A stretch of 64,000 nucleotides of DNA from positions 1,488,001 to 1,552,000 of the forward strand of contig NZ_CP127390.1 in assembly GCF_030286045.1 (NCBI RefSeq), written 5' to 3'. Made by a program: the position numbers and the translations under genes. Shown here piece after piece: positions 24,205 to 32,467 of this stretch (positions are counted from its first letter, which is position 1; every line of letters begins with the position of its first letter). This DNA comes from Propionimicrobium sp. PCR01-08-3 (GTDB lineage Bacteria; Actinomycetota; Actinomycetes; Propionibacteriales; Propionibacteriaceae). A model generated the notes under the pieces. That model was not told where the DNA came from, ran no database searches, and saw nothing but the letters and a program-made list of their open reading frames with translations.

Positions 24205-25992
24205 TCATTCGATACCTGATAAAGAAAGACGCAGACCAGTCCAATTGCGGCGCAGCCATCTGTCGTGGGACGCGACCACGACCGCGCCCGGGTAGCCGGG
24301 GATCGCCGCTTCGAGTTCGGTGACCAGCAGCAACGAGAGATGGTTGGTCGGTTCGTCCAGGAGTAGGACGTCGGGCGGATCGGCCAGCACCACTGCCAGT
24401 GCCAGCCGGCGCTGTTGCCCGACACTCAACGCGGCCAGAGGCCGGTTCTCGTCACGTCCGGAAACCAACCCGAACTTCGACAGCTGCGCGCGCTCAGCGA
24501 TTTCCTCACCGACCAGATCCTGGTAGGTCTGCCGCACTGTGCGCTGGTCGCCACGCCCGACCGGATCGGGTAGGTCCACGTCTTGGCTGAGCATCCCGAT
24601 CCGCAATCCGGCAGGAGCATTCACCGAACCGCCCGTGGGCTGGAGCATGCCCGCGAGCACCTTCAGCAGCGTTGATTTTCCCGACCCATTCGGGCCGGTC
24701 ACCAACCATTTCTCTGCCGCGCTCACGGTCAGCGACGTGGACGCGAGGCGCCCGGCGACCGCGACATCGGAGGCGGCCAGCACCGGACCACTGAATTCGC
24801 GGCGGGAGCTCTCGCTCCGGGCGCCGGGAACCGACGAGCCGGCGTGGGGTGCCGCTCCTTGAGACCGGCCCACGGTCAATCCACCGAATTGAAGGTCGGC
24901 CGGTGGTCTGCGGATCTGACGCTGTTCCAGATCGTCCAGCCTCGACCTGGCATCGTTCACCCGCCTGGAGACCACCGTTGCATTGCGGTCCGAATAGAAC
25001 TTGGCCGCGCCCCGTACCTCGGTGCGCGGCTTCCAGTTCTCGTGGCCGACCTGGTGATTGTCGCGTACCTGGGCCCGCAGCCTTTTCAGCTCGGCCTGTT
25101 CGTCGCGGTACTGCAGCTCCCAGCGCCGTCTGGCGAGGCGCCGCGCCTCCAGATATTCGGAATAGCTGCCAGTGAATCTGGTCACGCCGATGCCCGAGCC
25201 CGGGCCGTCGCCGGTCAGCGAGCCGGTCACCGAATGGGGGACCGGAGCGGGATCGAGATCGATCAGGGTGGTGACGGCTTCGTCCAAGAACGCGCGATCA
25301 TGGCTGGCCAGCAACACCGGACCGCGCCAAGCAAGCAGCACACCCCGCAGGTAGGCGGTCGCCCGGTCGTCCAGATGGTTCGTCGGCTCATCGAGCAGCA
25401 AGACATCGGGGGCGCTCAGCAACAGCCACGCCAGCGAGAGGCGAGCGCGCTGGCCACCGGAGATCTCACCGGTGGGGCGGTCGGTAGACAGATCGTCCAG
25501 GCCGAGTCCGGCCAGCATGGACGCGATGCGGGCGTCGGTCTCCCAGGCGCTCAGCCGCTCGGCATCGTCCAAAGCCTGCGCATAGCCGGACGCCGCATTC
25601 TCGTCGTCCGGATCTTCGGCCATGAGTGCCGCAAAGCGATCCATGTCCTGCAGAACCTGGCGGGCCGGCGCAACCGCTGACTCGAGCGCCTCGGCGATCG
25701 TGTCGTTGGTGCGAAAGGGCGCCTCTTGATGCAACAGACCGATAGTGGGGGAGATGCCGCCGGGTCCGGTAGCGGTGACCGATCCGGAGTCCGGTGCCAG
25801 CAAGCCGGCGATGATCCGCAGCAGGGTGGACTTGCCCGATCCGTTCTCGCCGATGATGCCCACGCGCTCACCCGCGGAAGCCACGAACGAAATGTCGGTC
25901 AGCACCCGGCGATCGGGAAAAGAAAGCGAAACGCCGTCGATACGTAGCTGGGTGCCGGAAGCCGCGCCGTCGAAGTGGGGAAGTGAGTTCAT
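24205..25992 (-). CDS. ABC-F family ATPase, possible ribosome-protection antibiotic resistance protein
   Basis: 595 residues, two ABC cassettes and no membrane segment. First cassette: Walker A GIIGENGSGKSTLLRIIAG, signature EISGGQRARLSLAW, Walker B VLLLDEPTNHLDD. Then a charged linker (residues about 300-370, RRLARRRWELQYRDEQAELKR). Second cassette: TGPNGSGKSTLLKVLAG, LSVGQQRRLALAVVL, VLLLDEPTNHL. Such proteins act on the ribosome; several in actinobacteria protect against macrolides, lincosamides or pleuromutilins, but others are housekeeping factors. ATG 25992 is chosen because AAGGA lies 6 nt upstream. An attenuation-like leader precedes it (see 26010-26071), which supports an antibiotic-responsive role. 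Substrate drug unknown. Confidence 0.88.
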   Translation of the reverse strand: MNSLPHFDGAASGTQLRIDGVSLSFPDRRVLTDISFVASAGERVGIIGENGSGKSTLLRIIAGLLAPDSGSVTATGPGGISPTIGLLHQEAPFRTNDTIAEALESAVAPARQVLQDMDRFAALMAEDPDDENAASGYAQALDDAERLSAWETDARIASMLAGLGLDDLSTDRPTGEISGGQRARLSLAWLLLSAPDVLLLDEPTNHLDDRATAYLRGVLLAWRGPVLLASHDRAFLDEAVTTLIDLDPAPVPHSVTGSLTGDGPGSGIGVTRFTGSYSEYLEARRLARRRWELQYRDEQAELKRLRAQVRDNHQVGHENWKPRTEVRGAAKFYSDRNATVVSRRVNDARSRLDDLEQRQIRRPPADLQFGGLTVGRSQGAAPHAGSSVPGARSESSRREFSGPVLAASDVAVAGRLASTSLTVSAAEKWLVTGPNGSGKSTLLKVLAGMLQPTGGSVNAPAGLRIGMLSQDVDLPDPVGRGDQRTVRQTYQDLVGEEIAERAQLSKFGLVSGRDENRPLAALSVGQQRRLALAVVLADPPDVLLLDEPTNHLSLLLVTELEAAIPGYPGAVVVASHDRWLRRNWTGLRLSLSGIE

Positions 25993-26009
25993 GTCATGTC
26001 CTTGAAGAT

Positions 26010-26071
26010 GAGTTGAGACCTGCCGGGCATTCGCGCCGCGGACGCAGGATGGCAAGAACTCACAAGAACAT
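26010..26071 (-). promoter_or_regulatory. Three-codon leader ORF and nested hairpin upstream of the ABC-F gene
   Basis: On the minus strand ATG-TTC-TTG-TGA (26071-26060) encodes Met-Phe-Leu. It is followed by a nested inverted repeat: outer arms GAGTT/AACTC at 26057-26061 and 26010-26014, inner arms CCTGC/GCAGG at 26044-26048 and 26019-26023. The ABC-F start follows 18 nt later. The outer left arm begins at the leader stop, so a ribosome stalled on the leader would block that pairing. This is the layout of ribosome-mediated attenuation known for several antibiotic-resistance ABC-F genes, but the mechanism here is inferred. Confidence 0.45.
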
Positions 26072-26170
26072 GCAGCCAGGCTAACAAGCGAACCAAGTGG
26101 CGTCCAAACTCACTCCAGAGTTTGAATCACCTTCCCGTAACATGGTGGGGCAAGGGGAAAGGAGACCGCT

Positions 26171-26854
26171 ATGAGTGACACGACCATCCAGCGCGGCTGG
26201 CGCTACGAAGATCACATTCCGTATGCGACACCGGATTCACTGGACGATCTGCGTGGCCCCTTGTCGGGCCTGGTCGAAGTCGGCGGCCATATCGACACGA
26301 GCATGCGCCCGATCTACGATCTGGCTGATCCTGAGCATCGCTTCGTTCTCTATGCCCGTGTTGTGCGTTCTGGCACCTCCGCCGATCAAGTCTCATTGTT
26401 GGATCGAGATACCCTCATCGGGCTTTGGCCATCCCTCAACCTGCCACACCGTTGTCGACAAAATATGGCAAGGCAAATTCCCAGAGCTCGCTCATTCATC
26501 TGTCAAGAGCGCGTAATGCGTGATTTTCACCGGCGCCTTGCGGAGATCGCCCTTCGTGCAGCAGAATCCTACGGCTTCGTGCTGGCAGGTGGATACGCGA
26601 TCTCGTCCAATGGCATGGGTGACCGGCCGTCGGCCGATGTCGATCTCTTTACGAACCAGTTCCAGCCGGATAAGTTCTCTGAAGCACTTGACGCCGTCCG
26701 ACGTGCATTTCGCGACAATCAGCTTGAGATCAATGACAACTTCATCGGCCCCTTGTTCGCCGATATGAAGATCACCGATCCCCGGACAGGTGAAAGTAGA
26801 AGCCGTTCGCACCCGACCATCCGCGTCCGCACACCAAGGCGGTTCAGCCACTAG
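26171..26854 (+). pseudogene. Frameshifted AbiEi-like regulator run into a truncated AbiEii-like nucleotidyltransferase
   Basis: One open frame of 227 residues joins two unrelated parts. Residues 1-97 (GWRYEDHIPYATPDSLDDL, VGGHIDTSMRPIYDL, ARVVRSGTSADQV) belong to a small protein that normally precedes AbiEii-like nucleotidyltransferases. Removing one A from the AAAA at 26460-26463 restores a natural end IWQGKFPELAHSSVKSA and a stop at 26514-26516. A second gene would then start at ATG 26516 (TAATG overlap): MRDFHRRLAEIALRA, with AGGYAISSNG and SADVDLFT matching the nucleotidyltransferase GG...DVDLF signature. It stops after 112 residues, about half the usual length. The pair is therefore probably a decaying type IV toxin-antitoxin or abortive-infection module. 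The frameshift could also be a sequencing error. Confidence 0.75.
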
Positions 26855-26863
26855 CGTTGATAC

Positions 26864-27304
26864 ATGACTTTCGAGAACGCCGAGATTTACGGCTACCTGA
26901 GTGAATATGCCGCTGCGATGGCTTCGTTCGATGCGGAACGTGTTGCTGCATTGTGGGGAAATCCAGCAACCGTGCTGACCGACGATGACGTCATTGTTGC
27001 TCAGACCCACGCGGAGACGGTGTCCGCAATGGACGATTCCTATCCGAAGCTCAAGAAACTCGGACTTGCCTCAGTCGGTCACGAACTCATCGAGGTCAGC
27101 GAACTCAGCGAAAAGCTTGTTCGCGTGCGAGTGCGCTGGATCTTCCACGACAAGGATGGTGCCGTCCTCACCGCGATCTCTTATATCTTCGTGCTGCGCC
27201 GTGACGACGATGGCCAGCTGCGCGCCTACATCGCGATTCCGATGGAAGAGAACGAAAAGCTCGCCAGGGTCGCGCAACGGCGTGGGGTTGACCTCGACAA
27301 CTGA
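26864..27304 (+). CDS. SnoaL/NTF2-like small protein
   Basis: 146 residues with the alpha+beta cone pattern of NTF2/SnoaL-like proteins: an N-terminal helix IYGYLSEYAAAMASFDAERVAALW, PATVLTDDDVIVAQTHAETV, then long strands VRVRVRWIFHDKDGAVL and ISYIFVLRRDDDGQLRAYIA. Such folds serve as small-molecule enzymes or binding modules and the exact function cannot be told. There is little upstream sequence after the pseudogene (9 bp), so it may be read from the same transcript or from a leaderless start. It is followed by 227 bp containing an iron-box promoter. Confidence 0.7.
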   Translation: MTFENAEIYGYLSEYAAAMASFDAERVAALWGNPATVLTDDDVIVAQTHAETVSAMDDSYPKLKKLGLASVGHELIEVSELSEKLVRVRVRWIFHDKDGAVLTAISYIFVLRRDDDGQLRAYIAIPMEENEKLARVAQRRGVDLDN

Positions 27305-27482
27305 ACGGCCGTTGATGCCCTCGCGCGTCCGCTTACACCAGGTGTGAAAGATCAGGTCCGCCGATACTCAGCGATCGTTGGCTGAGGCACTGATGAACTG
27401 CGCCAGGCCTTGCGCCGAGTGACTCAAAGTTTTTCGATCGTCGGACTGTGATAGCGGAAGCGCCTATCCTCGCGAATCATAC

Positions 27483-27496
27483 TTAGTGTACCCTAA
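27483..27496 (+). promoter_or_regulatory. DtxR/IdeR-like iron box
   Basis: TTAGTGTACCCTAA has the TTAG...CTAA inverted ends, correctly spaced, of the actinobacterial iron-regulator operator TTAGGTTAGGCTAACCTAA. It lies 36 bp before the siderophore-interacting reductase gene, where repression by iron-loaded DtxR/IdeR would make sense. The half-sites are imperfect in the middle. Confidence 0.6.
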
Positions 27497-27531
27497 CCAA
27501 TGTTTGGCGACCTGGTCTAGGAGGAATAGCG

Positions 27532-28287
27532 ATGGGCAAGCGCGGGGTTTCGGGCGCGATCATGCGCGGGTTGGGCGCGAAGGATCACGCCGTGACCATC
27601 GTCGGCAAAACCACGCTCGCGCCTGACCTCGTCCAAGTTCGAATGACCTCACCGACGCTGCTGGCGCATCTGGACGCCGGACCCACCGCGTGGGTGCGCT
27701 TTTGGTTTCCGGGCACGGAATCCGCAGCACGTGAATACCAGCGCGGCTACACGATCCTCAACGCCGATACGGCAAGCGGCGAATTCAACGTGAACTTTGT
27801 CTTACATGAGCCTGCGGGCCCGGCTTCTGCTTGGGCGGCGAAGGCCAAGACCGGAGACACCGTGCAAGCGATGATCTACGGATCGGCGCGATTTGAGATG
27901 TCTGGCACCCTTGCGGCTGGTTATCTGATCATTGGCGATTCGGCCTCCATGCCCGCCATCGGAGCCATTTTCGAAGCACTTCCCGACGGGGCCACCATCG
28001 AGTGCTACCTCGAAGAACATAGCTCTGCCGATCACCAGATTCCGTTGCCCGATCATCCCGGCGCGACTATTCATTGGGTGCCGAGGCAGAGCAAGGAATC
28101 ATTGGCCCGCACGATTGTGGCACGTGATTACAGCGGCTGGTATGCCTGGATCGCCCCAGAGGCAGGATCGCTCAAGGCGCTTCGCCCGCGCCTGAAGAAC
28201 GAGTTCGGCTTCGACAAGACGAACTCGCACGTGCAGGCCTATTGGTCCGAAGGCCGGACGATGGGCTCGGAGCGCGGAACAAGGTAG
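27532..28287 (+). CDS. Siderophore-interacting FAD-dependent ferric reductase
   Basis: 251 residues of the ViuB/YqjH (SIP) family, which releases iron from imported ferric siderophores by reduction in the cytoplasm. Visible: the FAD-binding barrel with VRFWFPG and the family motif EYQRGYTILNAD (R-x-Y-T), FVLHEPAGPASAWAAKAKTGD, then the NAD(P)H-like domain GYLIIGDSASMPAIGAIFEALP and the ending HVQAYWSEGR. A strong AGGAGG site lies 8 nt upstream of the ATG. The iron box at 27483-27496 suggests induction in iron starvation. No siderophore transporter gene is adjacent. Confidence 0.92.
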   Translation: MGKRGVSGAIMRGLGAKDHAVTIVGKTTLAPDLVQVRMTSPTLLAHLDAGPTAWVRFWFPGTESAAREYQRGYTILNADTASGEFNVNFVLHEPAGPASAWAAKAKTGDTVQAMIYGSARFEMSGTLAAGYLIIGDSASMPAIGAIFEALPDGATIECYLEEHSSADHQIPLPDHPGATIHWVPRQSKESLARTIVARDYSGWYAWIAPEAGSLKALRPRLKNEFGFDKTNSHVQAYWSEGRTMGSERGTR

Positions 28288-28397
28288 CGCTAAAGGCCTA
28301 CTCGGGTACAGATTGCCCCCGGCACGCGCCCTGCTCACACCAACGGATTCCAGCATTTCGCTGGACCATCGCACAGCCGGGTTGTTTCACCATCGCC

Positions 28398-29126
28398 ATG
28401 GCAGTGCCCGATACTGACGTGGTGACGTTACATGCACTCGCGATTCGGCACCTCGCCTTCGAAGACCTCGGTTTGATCGGCCCGCTCTTGCAGGCGCGCG
28501 GATTCCGGGTTGACTACTTGGAGGCAGGCATCGACCCAATCACCACCGAAGCAGTGTTGACACCAGATCTGGTTGTCGTGCTCGGCGGCCCCATCGGTGT
28601 CTACGAGACGGACGCCTACCCGTTTCTCACCGCCGAGAAGGACGCGATCGCCGCCAGGCTCGAAGCCCGGCGCCCGACCGTCGGCGTCTGCCTGGGCGCC
28701 CAACTGATGGCAGCCGCACTCGGCGCCCCCGTGACATCAACCGGACGCAAAGAGATCGGCTACGCGCCACTACAGCTCACCGCCGCTGGTCTCGATTCCC
28801 CACTGGCAGCACTTGCCGGGAGGCCGGTATTGCATTGGCACGGCGACGAATTCGCGATCCCCGAAGGCGCCGTGCGGCTGGCCGAAACTCCAGGTTTCCC
28901 GAATCAGGCATTCGCTTTGGACGACTACGCACTCGGACTGCAGTTTCACATCGAAGCCGACTACCGCCGCATTGAGCAGTGGCTGATCGGGCATGCCAAC
29001 GAGCTCGCGAGTTCGGGCATAGATCCACGCCAGATCCGTGCCGATGCGGCGAACTTTGGTCCTGAACTGGCGCAGGCCGCAACCCAAGTGATCAATACCT
29101 GGCTTGGTGAATCCGCACGAGGCTAA
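28398..29126 (+). CDS. Class I glutamine amidotransferase-like protein
   Basis: 242 residues from ATG 28398; other starts are possible because no good ribosome site is seen. The Triad amidotransferase core is intact: oxyanion VVVLGGPIGVYE, nucleophile elbow RPTVGVCLGAQLMAAALGA with Cys, LHWHGDEFAIP, and the catalytic His/Glu in LGLQFHIEAD. Proteins of this GuaA-like stand-alone type often handle gamma-glutamyl compounds, but the substrate cannot be told. The longer frame upstream overlaps the reductase end and has no family similarity. It stands between the iron gene and vapBC. Confidence 0.82.
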   Translation: MAVPDTDVVTLHALAIRHLAFEDLGLIGPLLQARGFRVDYLEAGIDPITTEAVLTPDLVVVLGGPIGVYETDAYPFLTAEKDAIAARLEARRPTVGVCLGAQLMAAALGAPVTSTGRKEIGYAPLQLTAAGLDSPLAALAGRPVLHWHGDEFAIPEGAVRLAETPGFPNQAFALDDYALGLQFHIEADYRRIEQWLIGHANELASSGIDPRQIRADAANFGPELAQAATQVINTWLGESARG

Positions 29127-29152
29127 TACCGCCCTCCACCTGGAAACGGCTC

Positions 29153-29178
29153 ATATAAAAGCCTGTATCATTTTATAT
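29153..29178. promoter_or_regulatory. Inverted repeat, likely vapBC promoter/operator
   Basis: ATATAAAA (29153-29160) and TTTTATAT (29171-29178) form a perfect 8-bp inverted repeat with a 10-nt spacer, in an otherwise GC-rich stretch. It is 13 bp before vapB and overlaps the region where the promoter must lie, so binding of the VapB-VapC complex here would give the usual autorepression. Confidence 0.6.
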
Positions 29179-29191
29179 AGGAGGAGAAAAG

Positions 29192-29398
29192 ATGACACTC
29201 ACATCCGTTGACCTTGATCGAGATCTCGTCGATCGCGTGAAGAAGTTGACTGGCGCCCGCACCAACCGAGAAGCGATAACCCGTGCTTTGGAATCCGTGG
29301 AGAAGCGAGCACGCCAGCATGCGTCCATCGAGGCCTTGTTGCGGCTCCCAGTCGACGCCGAGCCACCCACGACACTTGACTATCCGCTTGACTCATGA
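29192..29398 (+). CDS. vapB: VapB-like antitoxin
   Basis: 68 residues. VDLDRDLVDRVKKLTGARTNREAITRAL is the DUF2191/VapB type: a short strand then two helices that bind DNA as a dimer, followed by a flexible tail (LPVDAEPPTTLDYPLDS) that should wrap the toxin. AGGAGG lies 7 nt upstream of the ATG. Its TGA overlaps the vapC ATG by 4 bp (ATGA at 29395-29398), typical for an antitoxin-toxin pair. Confidence 0.87.
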   Translation: MTLTSVDLDRDLVDRVKKLTGARTNREAITRALESVEKRARQHASIEALLRLPVDAEPPTTLDYPLDS

Positions 29399-29811
29399 GA
29401 GTTCTTCTCGACAATTCCGTGCTTCGACGAAGGAACAATGAAGCAGTCGCTTTGGAGATCCGCACCCTCGACGCTGATGACTCGGTAGAGCTTATGTCCT
29501 GCCCGCCGCAGGTGCTGGAGTTCTGCTTCTCAGCACAGCAGGGAGTCCGCTCTTACGACGTCTTCCGCGACGTCATTTCGGGATGGACCCCACTGCTGCA
29601 CACACCATCGGTCGAGACTGTGCTCGAGCTGCAACGCAAATTGTGGGAGGCCGAAAAATACCGTGCCGCAGGCGCCATGGATACGCTCATCGCAGCATGG
29701 GCACTTGTCAATGACACTTCCGTGGTGCATTATGACCGCGACTTTGTGCACCTCGCGTCGGTGATTCCCGAATTTAAACAGGCACCGATCCTGCCTTTCG
29801 GGTCCATCTAG
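29395..29811 (+). CDS. vapC: VapC-like PIN-domain ribonuclease toxin
   Basis: 138 residues of the PIN fold. The acidic residues expected to bind Mg2+ are visible: Asp6 in MRVLLDNSVLRR, a glutamate in QVLEFCFS, and the C-terminal AMDTLIAAWA and VVHYDRDFVHLA aspartates. VapC toxins cut specific tRNAs or rRNA. The catalytic set looks complete, so the module is probably functional. The neighbouring antitoxin and palindrome support the assignment. Confidence 0.88.
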   Translation: MRVLLDNSVLRRRNNEAVALEIRTLDADDSVELMSCPPQVLEFCFSAQQGVRSYDVFRDVISGWTPLLHTPSVETVLELQRKLWEAEKYRAAGAMDTLIAAWALVNDTSVVHYDRDFVHLASVIPEFKQAPILPFGSI

Positions 29812-29945
29812 GTGTACCGATCAAGGCCGGACGTAACAAGCAGCAACCCGGCAACTTGATCGTGCAAGAGGTGGGTAGGGTTGGGCCTTGTTCGAAATAG
29901 CCGCCCGGGTGAGCCGGGCTTACCTTCGTTGCCGAGGGAGATTTC

Positions 29946-31919
29946 ATGGCACTGCGCGACCTGTACACCGCTACCGACGCTGGTATCTACGAGGTGCGGA
30001 CGCATGCGCCAGGCCCCGCCGGAAGCCTTCCGATAACACCGGAGCAGCTCAGGGGCGCGCCCAGCGGTGATCTGTTCGGCATGACCATGAACGTCGGCAT
30101 GGGCTGGAACCCAGCAGACGTGAACAAAGATGCCGTGATGATCATCAGCACCGCGGGCGGCGCCACCGATGCCGACGGAAACCCGATCGCCCTGGGCCTG
30201 CACACCGGCCACTATCAACTCGCCGAACTGGTCAACGAGGCCGCCCAGGAGGTCGCCGCACAAGGTGCGTTGCCGTATGCCACCTACGTCTCCGACCCCT
30301 GCGACGGCAGATCCCAGGGCACCGCCGGCATGTTCGATTCGCTGCCGTACCGCAATGACGCCGCCATCGTGATGCGCCGGCTGATCCGCTCGTTGCCCAC
30401 CCGCCGCGCGGTGATGGGCATCGCGTCGTGCGACAAGGGCCTGCCCGCCATGATGATCGCGCTCGCGTCCATGCATAAAGACCCAACCATCCTGATTCCT
30501 GGCGGCACCACGCTGCGCGCATCCGATGGCGAGGACAACGGTGCGGTGCAGACCATCGGCGTGCGCTACGCATCCGGTGAGATGACCTTCCACGATGCAG
30601 CCGATGCCGGCTGCCGGGCATGCGCGTCTCCCGGTGGCGGCTGCCAATTCCTCGGCACCGCCGGCACCAGCCAGGTGATCGGCGAGGCGCTCGGTCTGGC
30701 CCTGACGCACTCGGCACTGGCACCCTCGGGCGAACCGATCTGGCATGACCTGGCCCGGGCGTCCGCCGATGCCCTGCTCGATCTCAAGCATCGCAAGATC
30801 TTTACCCGCGACATCCTTACCGACCACGCCATCGAGAACGCAATGGTGCTGCATGCGGCCTTCGGCGGCTCCACCAATCTGCTGCTGCATCTGCCGGCGA
30901 TCGCCTTCGCCGCCGGATTGAATGTGCCTACCGTGTACGACTGGGCGCGCATCAACGCCGACGTGCCGCGGCTGGTGAGCGTGCTGCCGGTCGGCCCGGT
31001 CGACTATCCGACTCCTGTCGTTTATCTGGCTGGCGGGGTGCCCGAGGCCATGCTGTATCTGCGCAAGCTGGGGCTGCTGCACACCGACGTGCTCACGGTC
31101 ACCGGTGAGACCTTGGACGAGAACCTCGACTGGTGGGCCTCATCCGAGCGTCGCCAGGTGCTGCGGCGGAGGCTGCGCGAGGTCGACGGAGTCGATCCCG
31201 ATGACGTCATCTTGTCGCCGGAGGGCGCCAAGGCGAAGGGCATGGCGTCCACCATCACCTTCCCGCTCGGCAATATCGCCCCCGAGGGCTCGGTGGTGAA
31301 GTCGGCGGCCATCGATCCGAGCGTGATCGACCCCGACGGCGTGTTCCGCCACACCGGTCCGGCGAAGGTCTTCACCAGCGAGAAGGCGGCCATCGCCGCC
31401 ATCAAGCAGCAGAAAATCGGCGCGGGCGACATCATGATCGTGCTCGGCGCCGGGCCGCTCGGCACCGGCATGGAGGAGACTTACCAACTCACCTCGGCAC
31501 TGAAGAAGGTGCCCTACGGTAAGCATGTGTCCCTGATCACGGACGCCCGGTTCTCCGGCGTGTCGACCGGTGCCTGTTTCGGGCATGTCGGGCCCGAGGC
31601 CCTGGCCGGCGGTCCGATCGGCAAACTGCGCGACGGCGACATCGTCCAGATCATCGTCGACACCGGCAAGCTCACCGGCTCACTCGATTTCGTCGGTACC
31701 CCGGACGCGCGGCTGTCGCCCGAGCAGGGGGCCGAGGTCTTGGCGGCCAGGGACATCTATCCGGGGCTTGCACCCGATCGCGACCTGCCCGACGACACCC
31801 GGTTGTGGGCGGCGCTGCAGGATGTCTCCGGCGGCACCTGGGGCGGCTGCGTCTATGATGTCGATCGCATCATCGAGGTGCTCGACGCCGGTAAGAAGGC
31901 GCTTGCGGCAGGGGAGTGA
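29946..31919 (+). CDS. yjhG: YjhG/YagF-type D-xylonate dehydratase (IlvD/Edd family)
   Basis: 657 residues, the length of the YjhG branch (about 655) rather than dihydroxy-acid dehydratase (about 560-615). It would dehydrate D-xylonate to 2-dehydro-3-deoxy-D-pentonate. Fe-S ligands and core: [62 protein letters not shown], and [15 protein letters not shown]; the catalytic serine region is [22 protein letters not shown]. The start has a GAGGGAGATTTC site. No aldolase, dehydrogenase or regulator of a xylonate pathway is adjacent, so its physiological use is uncertain. Confidence 0.93.
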   Translation: MALRDLYTATDAGIYEVRTHAPGPAGSLPITPEQLRGAPSGDLFGMTMNVGMGWNPADVNKDAVMIISTAGGATDADGNPIALGLHTGHYQLAELVNEAAQEVAAQGALPYATYVSDPCDGRSQGTAGMFDSLPYRNDAAIVMRRLIRSLPTRRAVMGIASCDKGLPAMMIALASMHKDPTILIPGGTTLRASDGEDNGAVQTIGVRYASGEMTFHDAADAGCRACASPGGGCQFLGTAGTSQVIGEALGLALTHSALAPSGEPIWHDLARASADALLDLKHRKIFTRDILTDHAIENAMVLHAAFGGSTNLLLHLPAIAFAAGLNVPTVYDWARINADVPRLVSVLPVGPVDYPTPVVYLAGGVPEAMLYLRKLGLLHTDVLTVTGETLDENLDWWASSERRQVLRRRLREVDGVDPDDVILSPEGAKAKGMASTITFPLGNIAPEGSVVKSAAIDPSVIDPDGVFRHTGPAKVFTSEKAAIAAIKQQKIGAGDIMIVLGAGPLGTGMEETYQLTSALKKVPYGKHVSLITDARFSGVSTGACFGHVGPEALAGGPIGKLRDGDIVQIIVDTGKLTGSLDFVGTPDARLSPEQGAEVLAARDIYPGLAPDRDLPDDTRLWAALQDVSGGTWGGCVYDVDRIIEVLDAGKKALAAGE

Positions 31920-32077
31920 CACCCTGTCATTAACGTGACCCGCAACATCAGATATGGAAACTCTCGCGCGCGGATTCGTATTCTGTGCGCCGCTATCTCA
32001 AGACGGGCAGGCTGGCGTGGCCGGCAGGTGGACCGACTGGCGTCAGAGTAGTTATGCCAGGCGGGTGACGTCACCGC

Positions 32078-32452
32078 TCAACTGCTCCGCGGACGCCCGG
32101 GTTTGCGCATCGGGCCCGCTTTCACTGCGCGTCCGGATCGCTTCAGATCATCACGCAGCAGCTTCTCGATCAGCGAGTTGACGCTGCGCAGATCGTCGGC
32201 GGCCCATTTGGCCAGCGCGTCATAGACGACCGGGTCGAGGCGCAGCAGCACCGACTTGCGTGATGGCTTCGCCGATCTCTTTCCGCCCGGAGAACTGCCC
32301 GCAGGCTGCCCGGCGGGTGCCGATGGCATGGTCACCTCCGACCGAACACGATCCGGATCAGCCTTGGAAGCAGATTCATCGCGAGCTTCGGAAGCCGAAT
32401 CGGTGGCCTGAGACTCATCACCTCGGGCCACCTCTTCGTCGCTGCTTGTCAT
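32078..32452 (-). CDS. Ribbon-helix-helix-like DNA-binding protein
   Basis: 124 residues. The front 60 are disordered and rich in Ser, Glu and Ala; the core KSVLLRLDPVVYDALAKWAADDLRSVNSLIEKLLRDDL has the strand-helix-helix pattern of Arc/CopG-like proteins. The tail is basic (PMRKPGRPRSS). It starts 16 bp after the SPFH gene stop on the same strand. SPFH protein plus small Arc-like protein is a recurring actinobacterial pair; the small partner may repress the operon by binding the palindrome at 33466-33482. Exact role unknown. Confidence 0.75.
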   Translation of the reverse strand: MTSSDEEVARGDESQATDSASEARDESASKADPDRVRSEVTMPSAPAGQPAGSSPGGKRSAKPSRKSVLLRLDPVVYDALAKWAADDLRSVNSLIEKLLRDDLKRSGRAVKAGPMRKPGRPRSS

Positions 32453-32467
32453 GGCAAGAATCCTTGG

